Of a stretch of 64,000 bases of DNA, positions 8,705-20,616 are shown piece after piece; within the stretch, counting starts at the first letter, position 1; every line of letters begins with the position of its first letter. The position numbers were made by a program, and so were the translations under genes. This DNA is from Neisseria gonorrhoeae. Its GTDB lineage: Bacteria > Pseudomonadota > Gammaproteobacteria > Burkholderiales > Neisseriaceae. The notes beneath the pieces were generated by a model. That model did no database searches, had not been told where the DNA came from, and worked only from the letters and a program-made list of their open reading frames with translations. The stretch is from assembly GCF_003315235.1 (NCBI RefSeq), contig NZ_QNRU01000002.1, positions 62,001 to 126,000 on the forward strand. The letters run 5' to 3'.

Positions 8705-10219
8705 ATGACTACCTCCAAATGCCCCGTAACCCATCTGACCATGAACAACGGCGCGCCCGTTGCCGACAATCAAAACAGCCTGACCGCCGGCCCGCGCGGC
8801 CCCCTGCTGACGCAAGATTTGTGGCTGAATGAAAAACTCGCCGACTTCGTGCGCGAAGTCATCCCCGAACGCCGTATGCACGCCAAAGGTTCGGGCGCGT
8901 TCGGTACGTTTACCGTAACACACGACATCACCAAATACACCCGCGCCAAAATTTTCAGCGAAGTCGGCAAAAAAACCGAGATGTTCGCCCGTTTCACCAC
9001 CGTGGCAGGCGAGCGCGGCGCAGCCGATGCGGAACGCGACATCCGCGGTTTTGCGTTGAAATTCTATACCGAAGAAGGCAACTGGGATGTGGTCGGCAAC
9101 AACACGCCCGTGTTCTTCCTGCGCGACCCGCGCAAATTCCCCGACCTGAACAAAGCCGTCAAACGCGATCCGCGCACCAATATGCGTTCCGCCACAAACA
9201 ACTGGGACTTCTGGACGCTGCTGCCCGAAGCCCTGCACCAAGTTACCATCGTGATGAGCGACCGCGGTATTCCCGCCAGCTACCGCCATATGCACGGCTT
9301 CGGTTCGCATACCTACAGCTTCTGGAACGAAGCGGGCGAACGTTTTTGGGTGAAATTCCATTTCCGCAGCCAGCAAGGGATTAAAAACCTGACCAACGAA
9401 GAAGCTGCAAAAATCATCGCCGACGACCGCGAAAGCCATCAGCGCGACCTGTACGAAGCCATCGAGCGCGGCGAGTTCCCGAAATGGACGATGTACATCC
9501 AAGTCATGCCTGAAGCCGATGCCGAAAAAGTGCCTTATCATCCGTTTGACTTGACCAAAGTTTGGCCGAAAAAAGACTATCCGCTGATTGAAGTGGGCGA
9601 ATTCGAGTTGAACCGCAATCCCGAAAACTTCTTCGCCGATGTGGAACAATCCGCCTTCGCACCGAGCAACCTCGTTCCCGGTATCGGCGCGAGCCCGGAT
9701 AAAATGTTGCAAGCCCGTTTGTTCAATTACGCCGACGCGCAACGTTACCGCTTGGGTGTGAACTTCCGCCAAATCCCCGTCAATCGTCCGCGTTGCCCTG
9801 TTCACAGCAACCAGCGCGACGGACAAGGCCGCGCCGACGGCAACTACGGCAGCCTGCCGCACTACGAACCCAACAGCTTCGGCCAATGGCAGCAACAACC
9901 CGACTTCGCCGAACCGCCTTTGAAAATCAACGGCGACGCGGCACACTGGGACTACCGCCAAGACGATGACGACTACTTCAGCCAACCGCGCGCCTTGTTC
10001 AACCTGATGAACGACGCGCAGAAACAGGCTTTGTTTGACAACACCGCCGCAGCCATGGGCGATGCGCCCGACTTCATCAAATACCGCCATATCCGCAACT
10101 GCTACCGTTGCGACCCGGCATACGGTGAAGGCGTAGCCAAAGCCCTCGGACTGACCGTCGAAGACGCACAAGCCGCCCGCGCGACCGATCCCGCACTGGG
10201 TCAGGCCGGTTTGCTGTAA
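8705..10219 (+). CDS. katA: Monofunctional haem catalase
   Basis: KatA disproportionates hydrogen peroxide in the cytoplasm and is a hallmark of the gonococcus, which makes abundant catalase. The product has 504 residues, a small-subunit catalase. The distal histidine is His59 in R-R-M-H-A-K-G; the distal asparagine lies in G-N-N-T-P-V-F-F (132-133); the proximal haem ligand is Tyr342 in R-L-F-N-Y-A-D. The start M-T-T-S-K-C-P-V is preceded by AAAGGAACAAGAGCG; a longer in-frame upstream reading overlaps the mini-ORF in another frame and is not supported. An uptake-sequence hairpin follows. Confidence 0.97.
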   Translation: MTTSKCPVTHLTMNNGAPVADNQNSLTAGPRGPLLTQDLWLNEKLADFVREVIPERRMHAKGSGAFGTFTVTHDITKYTRAKIFSEVGKKTEMFARFTTVAGERGAADAERDIRGFALKFYTEEGNWDVVGNNTPVFFLRDPRKFPDLNKAVKRDPRTNMRSATNNWDFWTLLPEALHQVTIVMSDRGIPASYRHMHGFGSHTYSFWNEAGERFWVKFHFRSQQGIKNLTNEEAAKIIADDRESHQRDLYEAIERGEFPKWTMYIQVMPEADAEKVPYHPFDLTKVWPKKDYPLIEVGEFELNRNPENFFADVEQSAFAPSNLVPGIGASPDKMLQARLFNYADAQRYRLGVNFRQIPVNRPRCPVHSNQRDGQGRADGNYGSLPHYEPNSFGQWQQQPDFAEPPLKINGDAAHWDYRQDDDDYFSQPRALFNLMNDAQKQALFDNTAAAMGDAPDFIKYRHIRNCYRCDPAYGEGVAKALGLTVEDAQAARATDPALGQAGLL

Positions 10220-10290
10220 GGGGGCATTATGTGGATGGAAATTGAAGAAATCCTGTCCCGCGCCGTCCGATACCGGAAATAACCGGGCAT

Positions 10291-10336
10291 AAAAATGCCG
10301 TCTGAAACGTCGTTTGACCGTTTCAGACGGCATTTC
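10291..10336. terminator. DUS-pair hairpin after katA
   Basis: An uptake sequence at 10295-10306 pairs with its inverse at 10322-10333. Confidence 0.7.
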
Positions 10337-10373
10337 CACACCTCGCCCCGCCGTTTCAGTGGGCGTTTTTTAT

Positions 10374-10442
10374 TATAGTGGATTAAATTTAAACCGGTAC
10401 GGCGTTGCCTCGCCTTGTCCTGATTTTTGTTAATCCACTATA
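10374..10442. repeat. Short Correia element (69 bp)
   Basis: TATAGTGGATTAAATTT at the left and GTTAATCCACTATA at the right bound an internally deleted element that retains only about 40 bases of core. Confidence 0.9.
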
Positions 10443-10733
10443 AACGCAAAATATCCCGTCATTCCCGCACCATCCCCACCGGTTCAAACCGGCACGAAAA
10501 CTTTTCCGCGTCATTCCCGCGAAAGTGGGAATCCGGAACGTAAAATCTAAAGAAACCGTTTTCCCGATAAGTTTCCGTGCCGACGGGGCTGGATTCCCAC
10601 TTTCGTGGGAATGACGGGATTTCTGTTTTTGATTTTTTGTTTTTGCGGGAATAACGGGATGCGGGTTTTCGTGCGGCGTTTTTCGCGCTTTGCTGTTTTG
10701 TTATAATCCGCCCTTTTTAAGGATGGGTGCGGT
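10443..10733. repeat. dRS3-flanked NIME unit and mntP leader
   Basis: Perfect dRS3 units at 10513-10532 and 10593-10612 face each other around a 60-base RS-type core. After these, an extended -10 (TGTTATAAT, hexamer at 10702-10707) lies 27 bases before mntP. Confidence 0.8.
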
Positions 10734-11300
10734 ATGAGTCTTTACGCTTTGCTCTTGGTTGCGCTGGGAATGTCGATGGATGCGTTTGCCGTCGCGCTGG
10801 CAAAGGGTGCGGCGGTCAGGATGCCCCCGCGCAAAATTGCAGCAACGGCTTTGGTGTTCGGTACGGTTGAAGCGTTCATGCCGCTGGCGGGCTGGGTAGG
10901 CGGTTTTTATGCCAAGCCGTTTATCAGCGAATGAGACCATTGGGTGGCTTTTGTCCTGTTGGGCGGACTGGGTCTGAAAATGATGCGCGAAGGGTTGTCC
11001 GGCGAGGCGGAAGATGTGCGCGAAAGCAAACAGGAAAGCCTATGGATGACGGTTTTGACTGCTTTTGGAACCAGTATTGATTCCATGATCGTCGGGGTGG
11101 GCTTGGCGTTTATGGAGGTAAACATCGCCTTTGCCGCCGCCGTAATCGGTATGGCGGCTACGGTAATGGTTACCATCGGGCTGACGGCGGGAAAGGCTTT
11201 TGGCGTATTGTTCGGCAGGCGTGCGGAATTTGCCGGAGGTTTGGTGTTGATTGCCATCGGTACATGGACGCTCTTATCGCATTTGGGTTTGATTCAATGA
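10734..11300 (+). pseudogene. mntP: Manganese exporter MntP/MntX with in-frame TGA
   Basis: The 188-codon frame encodes a six-helix MntP-family Mn(II) exporter, with the two S-M-D-A-F-A/T-S-I-D-S-M acidic metal motifs of the family. A TGA at 10932-10934 interrupts it after F-I-S-E; reading resumes in frame with D-H-W-V-A-F-V-L-L-G-G. The E. coli protein has L-E-W-N-H-W-I-A-F here, so the stop replaces a conserved tryptophan (TGG to TGA). The protein would end after 66 residues, leaving no exporter. In meningococcus this protein (MntX) sets the Mn:Fe ratio; I recall that gonococci often lack it, which fits. Confidence 0.92.
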
Positions 11301-11311
11301 TGTCGGAAAAT

Positions 11312-11352
11312 AAAATGCCGTCTGAAGCTTTACCGGTTTCAGACGGCATTTT
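11312..11352. terminator. DUS-pair hairpin after mntP
   Basis: An uptake sequence at 11315-11326 pairs with its inverse at 11338-11349. Confidence 0.7.
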
Positions 11353-11406
11353 GTTAAACTTGATTCTCTATCGGTATTATTGTGTAAAGCTATTGAAAAT
11401 AAAATA

Positions 11407-11448
11407 TTGATTTTCCGCAAAGATGGCTAAAGGTGCGATAGGTACACT
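11407..11448 (+). promoter_or_regulatory. Candidate FNR-dependent promoter of ccp
   Basis: TTGAT-TTTC-CGCAA at 11407-11420 is a one-good-half FNR site. A -10 (TACACT) lies at 11443-11448. A start about seven bases beyond it puts the site centre near -41.5, the class II activator position. Gonococcal ccp is reported to be FNR-regulated. Confidence 0.55.
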
Positions 11449-11521
11449 GAAGAAATAATCGGCAGAACAGGTTTGCCTGCCGGTTTGAACAATGATTTTA
11501 ACCTCCCATAAGGAATACACG

Positions 11522-12685
11522 ATGTCTTTCAAACTCCGTTACCTCGCATCAGTATTGGCATTGTCTTCACTGTTGGCGGCATGCGGCGGTCAGGAAAAGT
11601 CTGCGGCAGGCGATGCTTCTCCTGCTTCCGAGACCGAAGCGGCTTCCCAAGTACAGGCCTCGGAAGCCGTTCCTTCCGCTTCATCGGCCTCGCCCGAAGA
11701 CCAAGACCTTTTGAAACGCGCGCAAGGTGTATTCCAACCTTTGCCGACTGTCGAAGAAATGCAGAAAATCCGTCCGTTTACCGAAGAACAGGTCAAACTC
11801 GGACACCAACTCTGGTATGAACCACGCCTTTCCAAAGGCAATACCGTAAGCTGCAACTCTTGCCACAACCTTGCTTCCGCCGGTGTGGACAATATGCCGA
11901 CCAGTCAGGGGCACAAAGGGCAGTTCGGCGGACGCAACTCGCCTACCGCATTGAATGCTGCGCTGCTGGGCAGCCAGTTTTGGGACGGACGTGCCGCCGA
12001 TGTTGAAGAACAGGCTGGCGGGCCTTTGGTGAATCCGGTGGAAATGGCGAATGATTCGCAAGAGGCGGCTGCAGCCAAAATCGCCAAAGTTCCCGAATAT
12101 CAAGAAATGTTTAAAAAAGCTTTTCCTGAAGACGGCGCGGTTTCGTTTAAAAACATCACTACCGCATTGGGTGCGTTTGAGCGTACCCTGCTGACGCCGA
12201 CCAAATGGGACGAATACCTCAAAGGCAACGTCAACGCCCTGAGCGAACAGGAACGAAAAGGCGTGCGCGCGTTCATGGACAACGGCTGTATTGCCTGCCA
12301 CAACGGTGTCAACCTTGGAGGCACGACCTTCCAGAAATTCGGTCTGGTCCAAGGGCCGTATTGGAAATTCATTGAAGATCCGAAACGCGACAAAGGCCGT
12401 GCTGACGTAACCAAAAAAACCGAAGACGAATTTTTCTTCCGTGTTCCGGGGTTGCGTAACGTGGCTAAAACTTATCCGTATTTCCACAACGGCAGCGTGT
12501 GGGAGCTGGATAAGGCAGTTACCATCATGGGTAAGGCGCAATTGGGTAAAGACATTCCGAAAGAAGATGTGGATAACATCGTCGTATTCCTGAATGCACT
12601 TTCCGGCAATGTTTCCGAATCAGCGCGCACGATGCCGGAACTGCCCCTGACCGCACCGATGGAATCTAAGCCGGACAACAAATAA
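11522..12685 (+). CDS. ccp: Di-haem cytochrome c peroxidase, lipoprotein
   Basis: Ccp reduces hydrogen peroxide in the periplasm with electrons from cytochromes c. The 387-residue product begins with a lipoprotein signal; the lipobox is L-A-A-C with Cys20, so it is anchored, as reported for the gonococcal enzyme. A low-complexity Ala/Ser/Glu linker follows. Two haem-binding motifs are visible: C-N-S-C-H at 111-115 and C-I-A-C-H at 256-260. The start is chosen at M-S-F-K-L-R-Y after AAGGA. It complements katA in peroxide defence. Confidence 0.96.
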   Translation: MSFKLRYLASVLALSSLLAACGGQEKSAAGDASPASETEAASQVQASEAVPSASSASPEDQDLLKRAQGVFQPLPTVEEMQKIRPFTEEQVKLGHQLWYEPRLSKGNTVSCNSCHNLASAGVDNMPTSQGHKGQFGGRNSPTALNAALLGSQFWDGRAADVEEQAGGPLVNPVEMANDSQEAAAAKIAKVPEYQEMFKKAFPEDGAVSFKNITTALGAFERTLLTPTKWDEYLKGNVNALSEQERKGVRAFMDNGCIACHNGVNLGGTTFQKFGLVQGPYWKFIEDPKRDKGRADVTKKTEDEFFFRVPGLRNVAKTYPYFHNGSVWELDKAVTIMGKAQLGKDIPKEDVDNIVVFLNALSGNVSESARTMPELPLTAPMESKPDNK

Positions 12686-12699
12686 TCCGGCCGGTACGC

Positions 12700-12743
12700 A
12701 AAAATGCCGTCTGAAACGGGAATCTGTTTCAGACGGCATTTTA
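12700..12743. terminator. DUS-pair hairpin after ccp
   Basis: An uptake sequence at 12704-12715 faces its inverse at 12728-12739. Confidence 0.7.
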
Positions 12744-13044
12744 TATTTCGTCGCGTCAGATACGCAGGGTATGCCGTAGGGTGTGCTTCAGCCAGCCGTT
12801 TCCACCAATTCAACCAACCATGTCCGGGTCTTATGCGTTTTTCACGAATGCGCGGCGTAGGCGGAGGGATTGGTGGGCTGAAGCCTAATTCAATGGCTGC
12901 GTTGTGTAAGCCATGATGCGTTTGGATAATTAATCAATATTCTTGCGCTACCATTACCATCGGCTTTGGGGGTTTGTACTTCGGCATTATGATAATCAAT
13001 AGCCTGTTTGGATTGTATTCCCGAATCCGACAGTTTTAGATTAT
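12744..13044. other. Intergenic stretch with inverted GTAGGGTG-type repeats
   Basis: A GTAGGGTGTGCTTCAGCC copy near 12776 and an inverted relative (GGTGGGCTGAAGCC) near 12877 bound about 100 bases. The same repeat family occurs near 7220. No convincing gene is seen. Confidence 0.5.
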
Positions 13045-13080
13045 AAAAAGGCCGTCTGAAAAATTTTCAGACGGCCTTTT
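13045..13080. terminator. AG-DUS hairpin
   Basis: AGGCCGTCTGAA at 13049-13060 and its inverse at 13066-13077 form a hairpin bounded by A and T runs. This is the AG dialect, not the common ATG form. Confidence 0.7.
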
Positions 13081-13114
13081 ATAGTAAATTTCAAATAAAA
13101 ATATCTTTGTCGTC

Positions 13115-13214
13115 ATTCCCACGCAGGCGGGAATCCAGACTTGTCGGCACAGAAACTTATCGGGTAAAACGGTTTCTTCAATTTTATGTTCCGGATTCCC
13201 GCCTGCGCGGGGAT
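13115..13214. repeat. dRS3/NIME unit
   Basis: A perfect dRS3 at 13115-13134 faces a degenerate one at 13195-13214 around an RS-type core. The element lies between the AG-DUS hairpin and the 3' end of prlC. Confidence 0.8.
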
Positions 13215-13265
13215 AACGATTCAGGTATTTCTACATCGAATCCGCTTTTTATATCAACCTGACTA

Positions 13266-15302
13266 TCAAGCCGCGTTGTCGAAGCCGCTGTGGCGCAGCA
13301 GTGCGTCTATGCTCGGTTCGCGTCCGCGGAAGGCTTTGAAGGATTCCGCCGCGCTGCGGGAGCCGCCGACGGCAAGGATTTCTTGCCAGAAGCGTTTGCC
13401 TGTGGCGGCGACGTCGTCGCTTTCTTCAAAGGCGGCGTAGGCATCGGTGCTGAGGACTTCGGCCCATGCGTAGCTGTAATAGCCTGCGGAATAGCCGCCG
13501 GCGAAGATGTGGCCGAAGCTGTTGGCGAAGCGGTTGTATTCGGGCGGTTGGATGACGGCGACTTCTTTGCGCACGCTGTCTAAAACCTGCTGCCAGTTTT
13601 TCAGACGGCATTCGTCGCTTTCACTGTAAATCATCATATCGAAGAGGGCGAACTCCATTTGCCGGACGAGGAACATGCCGCGTTGGAAGTTTTTGGCGGC
13701 GAGCATTTTGTCGAAGAGTTCTTTCGGCAGGGGCTCGCCGGTTTCTTCGTGGGCGGACATTTGTGCCAATACATTGTATTCCCAAACGAAGTTTTCCATA
13801 AACTGGCTGGGCAGTTCGACCGCGTCCCATTCTACGCCGTTGATGCCGGACACGCCCAGTTCGTCCACTTGGGTAAGCAGGTGGTGCAGTCCGTGGCCGG
13901 TTTCGTGGAAGAGGGTGAGGATTTCGTCGTGGCTTAAACGCGCTTCTTTGCCGCCGACGGGCGGGGCGAAGTTGCAGACGAGGTAGGCGGTGGGCAGTTG
14001 CAGCGTGCCGTCGGCAAAGCGGCGGCGGCCTTTGTAGTCGTTCATCCACGCGCCGCCGCGTTTGCCTTCGCGTGCGTACAAATCCATATAAACGCCGCCG
14101 ATGGTTTCGCCGTTTTGTTGCAATTCAAAATAGCGCCCGTCTTTGTGCCAGACGGGGACGGTTTTTTCGGCAAATCCGATGCCGTAGAGTTTTTTGATTT
14201 GGGCGAACAGTCCGTTTAATACTTTGCCGACGGGGAAGTATTTTTTGACTTCGGTTTCGCTGAATGCGTATTTGGCTTCGCGCAGTTTTTCGCCGGCGTA
14301 GCTCAAGTCCCACGGCTGCGGGTCGGCGAGACCGAGGTGTTCGCGGGCGAAGGCTTTGACTTCGGCGAGGTCTTTTTCGGCGTAGGGTTTGGCGCGGCGG
14401 GCGAGGTCGTGCAGGAAGTTTAAAACCTGTTCGGGCGTGTCCGCCATTTTGGTTGCCAGCGACAATTCGGCGTAATTTTTAAAGCCGAGCAGTTTGGCGG
14501 TTTTCAATGCGTTTTCGAGCGTGCGGTCGATGTTGGCGGTGTTGTCGAATTTGCCGTCGTTTGAAAGTTCGCTGGCACGGGTAACGTAGGCGCGGTAGAT
14601 TTGTTCGCGCAGTTCGCGGTTGCCGGCGTATTGGATGACGGCAAGGTAGTGCGGAATCTGCAAGCCGATTTTGTAACCTGTTTTGCCTTCGCTTTGCGCG
14701 GCGGCGGCAAACATCGCGAGCGCGTCTTCGGGAATACCGGCAAGCGGTGCGGCATCGTCAAAGTAAATGCCGAACGCGTCGGTCGCGTCTAGGACGTTTT
14801 GGGAGAATTTGGCGGAAAGTTGCGCGCCTTCGGTTTGCAGTTTTGCCAGTTCTGCCTGCTGTTCGGGCGGCAGTTCCGCGCCGCTCAATACGAAATCGCG
14901 CAGGTCGTGATCGAGCTTGGTTTTTTGTGCGGGGGAAAGCGTTGCAAATTCGGGGGAATTTTTGATGGTTTTGAAGCGGTTGTACAGTTCGATGTCTTGT
15001 CCGATTTCGGTGAAGAAGACGGTGATTTCAGGCATCAGTTCGTTATAGACGGCGCGCAGTTCGGGCGTGTCGACGACGGAGTTGAGATGGGACACGACGC
15101 CCCAAATCCTGCCGACGCGTTCGGTGATGCCGGTCAGACGCTCGACGGTGTTCGCCCAGCCGGTGTGCGTTTGCGCTTTGACGGCGGCGATTTGTCCGCG
15201 CGCTTCGGCGATGGCGGTTTGGACGGCGGGTTTGATGTCTTCGGTTTTGATTTGATTAAAACGGGGTTCTTCGCCCAAGTGGAGCAGTGCGTTGTCAATC
15301 AT
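13266..15302 (-). CDS. prlC: Oligopeptidase A (M3 zinc metallopeptidase)
   Basis: PrlC/OpdA degrades short peptides, including cleaved signal peptides, in the cytoplasm. The 678-residue product is of normal length. The zinc motif is H466-E467-T-G-H470 in F-H-E-T-G-H-G-L-H-H-L-L. The start M-I-D-N-A-L-L-H-L follows AAAGGAAACCC; an upstream ATG would translate an uptake sequence (M-P-S-E) and is unlikely. It is monocistronic, with an uptake-sequence hairpin upstream. Confidence 0.96.
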   Translation of the reverse strand: MIDNALLHLGEEPRFNQIKTEDIKPAVQTAIAEARGQIAAVKAQTHTGWANTVERLTGITERVGRIWGVVSHLNSVVDTPELRAVYNELMPEITVFFTEIGQDIELYNRFKTIKNSPEFATLSPAQKTKLDHDLRDFVLSGAELPPEQQAELAKLQTEGAQLSAKFSQNVLDATDAFGIYFDDAAPLAGIPEDALAMFAAAAQSEGKTGYKIGLQIPHYLAVIQYAGNRELREQIYRAYVTRASELSNDGKFDNTANIDRTLENALKTAKLLGFKNYAELSLATKMADTPEQVLNFLHDLARRAKPYAEKDLAEVKAFAREHLGLADPQPWDLSYAGEKLREAKYAFSETEVKKYFPVGKVLNGLFAQIKKLYGIGFAEKTVPVWHKDGRYFELQQNGETIGGVYMDLYAREGKRGGAWMNDYKGRRRFADGTLQLPTAYLVCNFAPPVGGKEARLSHDEILTLFHETGHGLHHLLTQVDELGVSGINGVEWDAVELPSQFMENFVWEYNVLAQMSAHEETGEPLPKELFDKMLAAKNFQRGMFLVRQMEFALFDMMIYSESDECRLKNWQQVLDSVRKEVAVIQPPEYNRFANSFGHIFAGGYSAGYYSYAWAEVLSTDAYAAFEESDDVAATGKRFWQEILAVGGSRSAAESFKAFRGREPSIDALLRHSGFDNAA

Positions 15303-15329
15303 AAGATGGGTTTCCTTTGCGTGTTGTGC

Positions 15330-15362
15330 TTCAGACGGCATATCGGCAATATGCCGTCTGAA
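15330..15362. terminator. DUS-pair hairpin between prlC and mscS genes
   Basis: Here the inverse uptake sequence (15330-15341) precedes the direct one (15351-15362). It lies past the end of the mechanosensitive-channel gene and may terminate it. Confidence 0.65.
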
Positions 15363-15389
15363 GCCAGAAATGGGGCCGGCCGGGGAAAG

Positions 15390-16262
15390 TTAAAGTGTTT
15401 CGGAGCCGGCGGGATGATTTAACAGGCGGTATTGTACGCGCAAAAATTCGTCCATAACCGCCTGTTGGATTTCCAGCCGCTTTGAAACGGGGGAGGCGAA
15501 GCGGACGATGATGCGGTATGCCTTGTCGTCGTACGGTACGCGGGTAACGCGCGGCCTGGCGGCGGGCGTGATAAACAGTTTTTCCGCCTGCACGTTTTCC
15601 AAATACCGCTGAATGGCGGGGATGTAGGGCGCGCACAAGGGCTCGAGTACGGCTTTCAGACGGCATACGGCTTCATCCGAATCCAAATGGATGGGAACGG
15701 GGATTTCGACCGTATGGATGACATAGTCGCCCAAAATATTGTCGCGGCGCACGGGGTGGCTCAACAACAGGCTGTTGGGGAAAGAAACGGTGGTTCCCGC
15801 AAGCTGTCCGACCAAGGGGTTCGGACCGACCTGCATCATCAGCGTGTTCAACAGATTGATGTCGACCACGCGCCCGCGCAGGCCGTTGATTTCGATATAG
15901 TCGCCGACCGAGTATTGCTGGGTGGCAGACCTTAAAATACTGCCCGACAGACACATAATCAGTTCTTTTGTCGCCACGACGACCGCCGCCGCCACCGCAA
16001 ACATCGACAAAGCCAGCGTTTGAATTTGCGCCGACCAGATAAATGCCAGCGAAAACAGCACCAAAAGCAGCGTTATATTGCGGCTGGCAACCAAAAACCG
16101 CCGCTTGCTTTCGATGCCGAAATCCGGATGCCGTCTGAAGCGGATGTTCAACAGAAGGGCGCGCGCCAGCAGCAAAGCCGCGACCGCCGCCACGGATTCG
16201 GCCGCCTCCGCGCGTATCGGGACGGCATCGGGCCAAGTGTTCAACATATTCCATATTTCCAT
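15390..16262 (-). CDS. MscS-family mechanosensitive channel
   Basis: The 290-residue product has three hydrophobic segments before a cytoplasmic beta domain. The third, alanine/valine-rich segment (M-F-A-V-A-A-A-V-V-V-A) matches the pore helix, and V-G-D-Y-I-E-I-N-G-L-R-G-R-V-V-D-I is the characteristic beta domain entry after it. Such channels release osmolytes during hypo-osmotic shock. The start M-E-I-W-N-M-L-N is chosen because longer frames run into the gyrB leader. It is divergent from gyrB. Confidence 0.88.
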   Translation of the reverse strand: MEIWNMLNTWPDAVPIRAEAAESVAAVAALLLARALLLNIRFRRHPDFGIESKRRFLVASRNITLLLVLFSLAFIWSAQIQTLALSMFAVAAAVVVATKELIMCLSGSILRSATQQYSVGDYIEINGLRGRVVDINLLNTLMMQVGPNPLVGQLAGTTVSFPNSLLLSHPVRRDNILGDYVIHTVEIPVPIHLDSDEAVCRLKAVLEPLCAPYIPAIQRYLENVQAEKLFITPAARPRVTRVPYDDKAYRIIVRFASPVSKRLEIQQAVMDEFLRVQYRLLNHPAGSETL

Positions 16263-16296
16263 TTCCGCGCCCCTGTCCGAAAAGTATAGGGTGTAG

Positions 16297-18918
<2,622 letters not shown>

Positions 18919-18930
18919 GTGCCGTTTTAA

Positions 18931-18964
18931 AAAAGGAGACGGGCAGCTTGCCGCGTCTCCTTTT
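18931..18964 (+). terminator. Rho-independent terminator of gyrB
   Basis: AAAAGGAGACG pairs with CGTCTCCTTTT around a short loop, giving a GC-rich stem and a U tract. Unlike most in this window it does not use uptake sequences. Confidence 0.85.
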
Positions 18965-19016
18965 GGTTTGTCAAACGGAAGCCATGCCGTCTGAAACCGC
19001 CTTTCGGAGCAAAACC

Positions 19017-20402
19017 ATGATCAGCATTTTTGATATTTTCAAAATCGGTATCGGCCCTTCCAGTTCGCATACGGTCGGCCCGATGAAGGCCGCCGCCGCC
19101 TTTGCCGCAGGCTTGGACGCGCAAACCGCCCGCATCGCCATCGACATTTACGGCTCGCTTGCCCTGACCGGATACGGACACGGCACATTTGACGCGCTGA
19201 TGCTCGGTTTGGAAGGCAGCCTGCCGCACGACATCCCGCTTGCCGGCATTCCCGAACGCCTCGGACGCATCCGCACGCAGCACATCCTCCGGCTCAACGG
19301 GCAAGAAATCCGCTTCATCCCCGACCGCGACCTGAACATACGCGGCAATCAAGTGCTGCCCAAACACCCCAACGGCCTGCGATTTACCGCCTATGCTTCA
19401 GACGGCACGGTATTGAAGGAACAGGTTTATTATTCGGTCGGCGGCGGCTTTGTCGTTACCGAAGAAGACTTCGAGTGGCAGTCGGAAACGGAAAAAGCCG
19501 TTCCTTATCCTTACAACAGTTGTGCCGGGCTGCTTGCCCGATGCCGTCTGAACCGGCTCGGCATCTCCGAAGTCGTGTTGGCAAACGAAGCCGCGCTTGC
19601 CGGATGCGGCGAAGCCGAAATCCGCCGCCGCGTCGCTGCCGTTGCCGAGGTTATGGAAGGCTGCATCAAACGCGGCTTGGGTGCGGACGGCGAACTGCCC
19701 GGCGGATTGAACGTCCGCCGCCGCGCCCCGCAGCTTGCCGCCAAACTCAAAGTCCTGCGCGAAACCGAAATCGTCAACACCCAGCTCTGGCCGATGGTGT
19801 ACGCCATGGCGGTCAACGAAGAAAACGCCGCCGGCGGACGCGTCGTTACCGCCCCGACCAACGGCGCGGCAGGCATCATTCCCGCCGTATTGCATTATTT
19901 CCGCAAGTTCAACCCCCACGCCACACAGGAACGTGTCGAAAACTTCCTGCTCACCGCAGGCGCAATCGGCATCCTCTACAAAACCAACGCCTCCATTTCC
20001 GGCGCGGATGTCGGTTGTCAGGGCGAAGTCGGCGTAGCGTGTTCAATGGCGGCGGGTGCATACGCCGAAGTCATCGGCGGCACGCCCAAACAAGTGGAAA
20101 ACGCCGCCGAAATGGCAATGGAACACCATTTGGGCTTAACTTGCGACCCCGTCGGCGGGTTGGTGCAAATCCCCTGCATCGAACGCAACGGCATCGCCGC
20201 CGAAAAAGCCCTCAAACTCGGCACGCTCGCGCTCTTGGAAGACGGCACGGACAAAAAAGTCTCGCTCGACGAAGTCATCCGAACCATGCTGCAAACCGGC
20301 CGGGACATGAAGGCGACCTACAAAGAAACCTCGCTTGCCGGACTCGCCGCCACGCTCCGGAAAAAAGCCGTCCCCGTATCCGTGCGCGTGGTCGAGTGCT
20401 GA
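19017..20402 (+). CDS. sdaA: L-serine dehydratase
   Basis: SdaA converts L-serine to pyruvate and ammonia with a [4Fe-4S] cluster. The 461-residue single-chain product has the N-terminal beta domain starting S-I-F-D-I-F-K-I-G-I-G-P-S-S-S-H-T, the substrate loop S-S-S-H-T-V-G-P, and the catalytic domain with cluster cysteines in D-V-G-C-Q-G-E-V-G-V-A-C-S-M and C-D-P-V-G-G. The start is chosen at M-I-S-I-F; it follows CGGAG. An uptake sequence lies just upstream and a hairpin follows. Confidence 0.96.
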   Translation: MISIFDIFKIGIGPSSSHTVGPMKAAAAFAAGLDAQTARIAIDIYGSLALTGYGHGTFDALMLGLEGSLPHDIPLAGIPERLGRIRTQHILRLNGQEIRFIPDRDLNIRGNQVLPKHPNGLRFTAYASDGTVLKEQVYYSVGGGFVVTEEDFEWQSETEKAVPYPYNSCAGLLARCRLNRLGISEVVLANEAALAGCGEAEIRRRVAAVAEVMEGCIKRGLGADGELPGGLNVRRRAPQLAAKLKVLRETEIVNTQLWPMVYAMAVNEENAAGGRVVTAPTNGAAGIIPAVLHYFRKFNPHATQERVENFLLTAGAIGILYKTNASISGADVGCQGEVGVACSMAAGAYAEVIGGTPKQVENAAEMAMEHHLGLTCDPVGGLVQIPCIERNGIAAEKALKLGTLALLEDGTDKKVSLDEVIRTMLQTGRDMKATYKETSLAGLAATLRKKAVPVSVRVVEC

Positions 20403-20417
20403 GGATGGACAGAAACG

Positions 20418-20455
20418 AAAATGCCGTCTGAAAACAGTTTTTCAGACGGCATTTC
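20418..20455. terminator. DUS-pair hairpin after sdaA
   Basis: An uptake sequence at 20421-20432 faces its inverse at 20441-20452. Confidence 0.75.
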
Positions 20456-20472
20456 ATTTATTTTTTGCGGGT

Positions 20473-20616
20473 TTACCGCTTCAACGCCAACGTCAACACG
20501 CCCGCCGTAACCAGCCCCAAGCCTATCCATTCCTGCGTGTTCGGGCGTTCGTCCAAGAAAACCACCGCCATCAGGAATGCAAACCGGCGTTGTTTGCAGC
20601 ATCCGGCAAGAATTTT
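20473..20616 (-). pseudogene. C-terminal remnant of an EamA/DMT transporter
   Basis: Read on the minus strand, this piece ends with F-L-M-A-V-V-F-L-D-E-R-P-N-T-Q-E-W and then I-G-L-G-L-V-T-A-G-V-L-T before TAA at 20475-20473. That is the typical last two helices of a drug/metabolite transporter (EamA) with the conserved L-x-E-R turn. Everything upstream is missing; the piece stops at a Correia element starting at 20617. It is a relic, not a working gene. Confidence 0.75.

Noticed and set aside
10932-10934. In-frame TGA as selenocysteine or programmed read-through
   Set aside because: Neither mntP nor the MFS gene belongs to a selenoprotein family, the position matches a conserved Trp, and no selenocysteine-type hairpin follows. 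Nonsense change is simpler.
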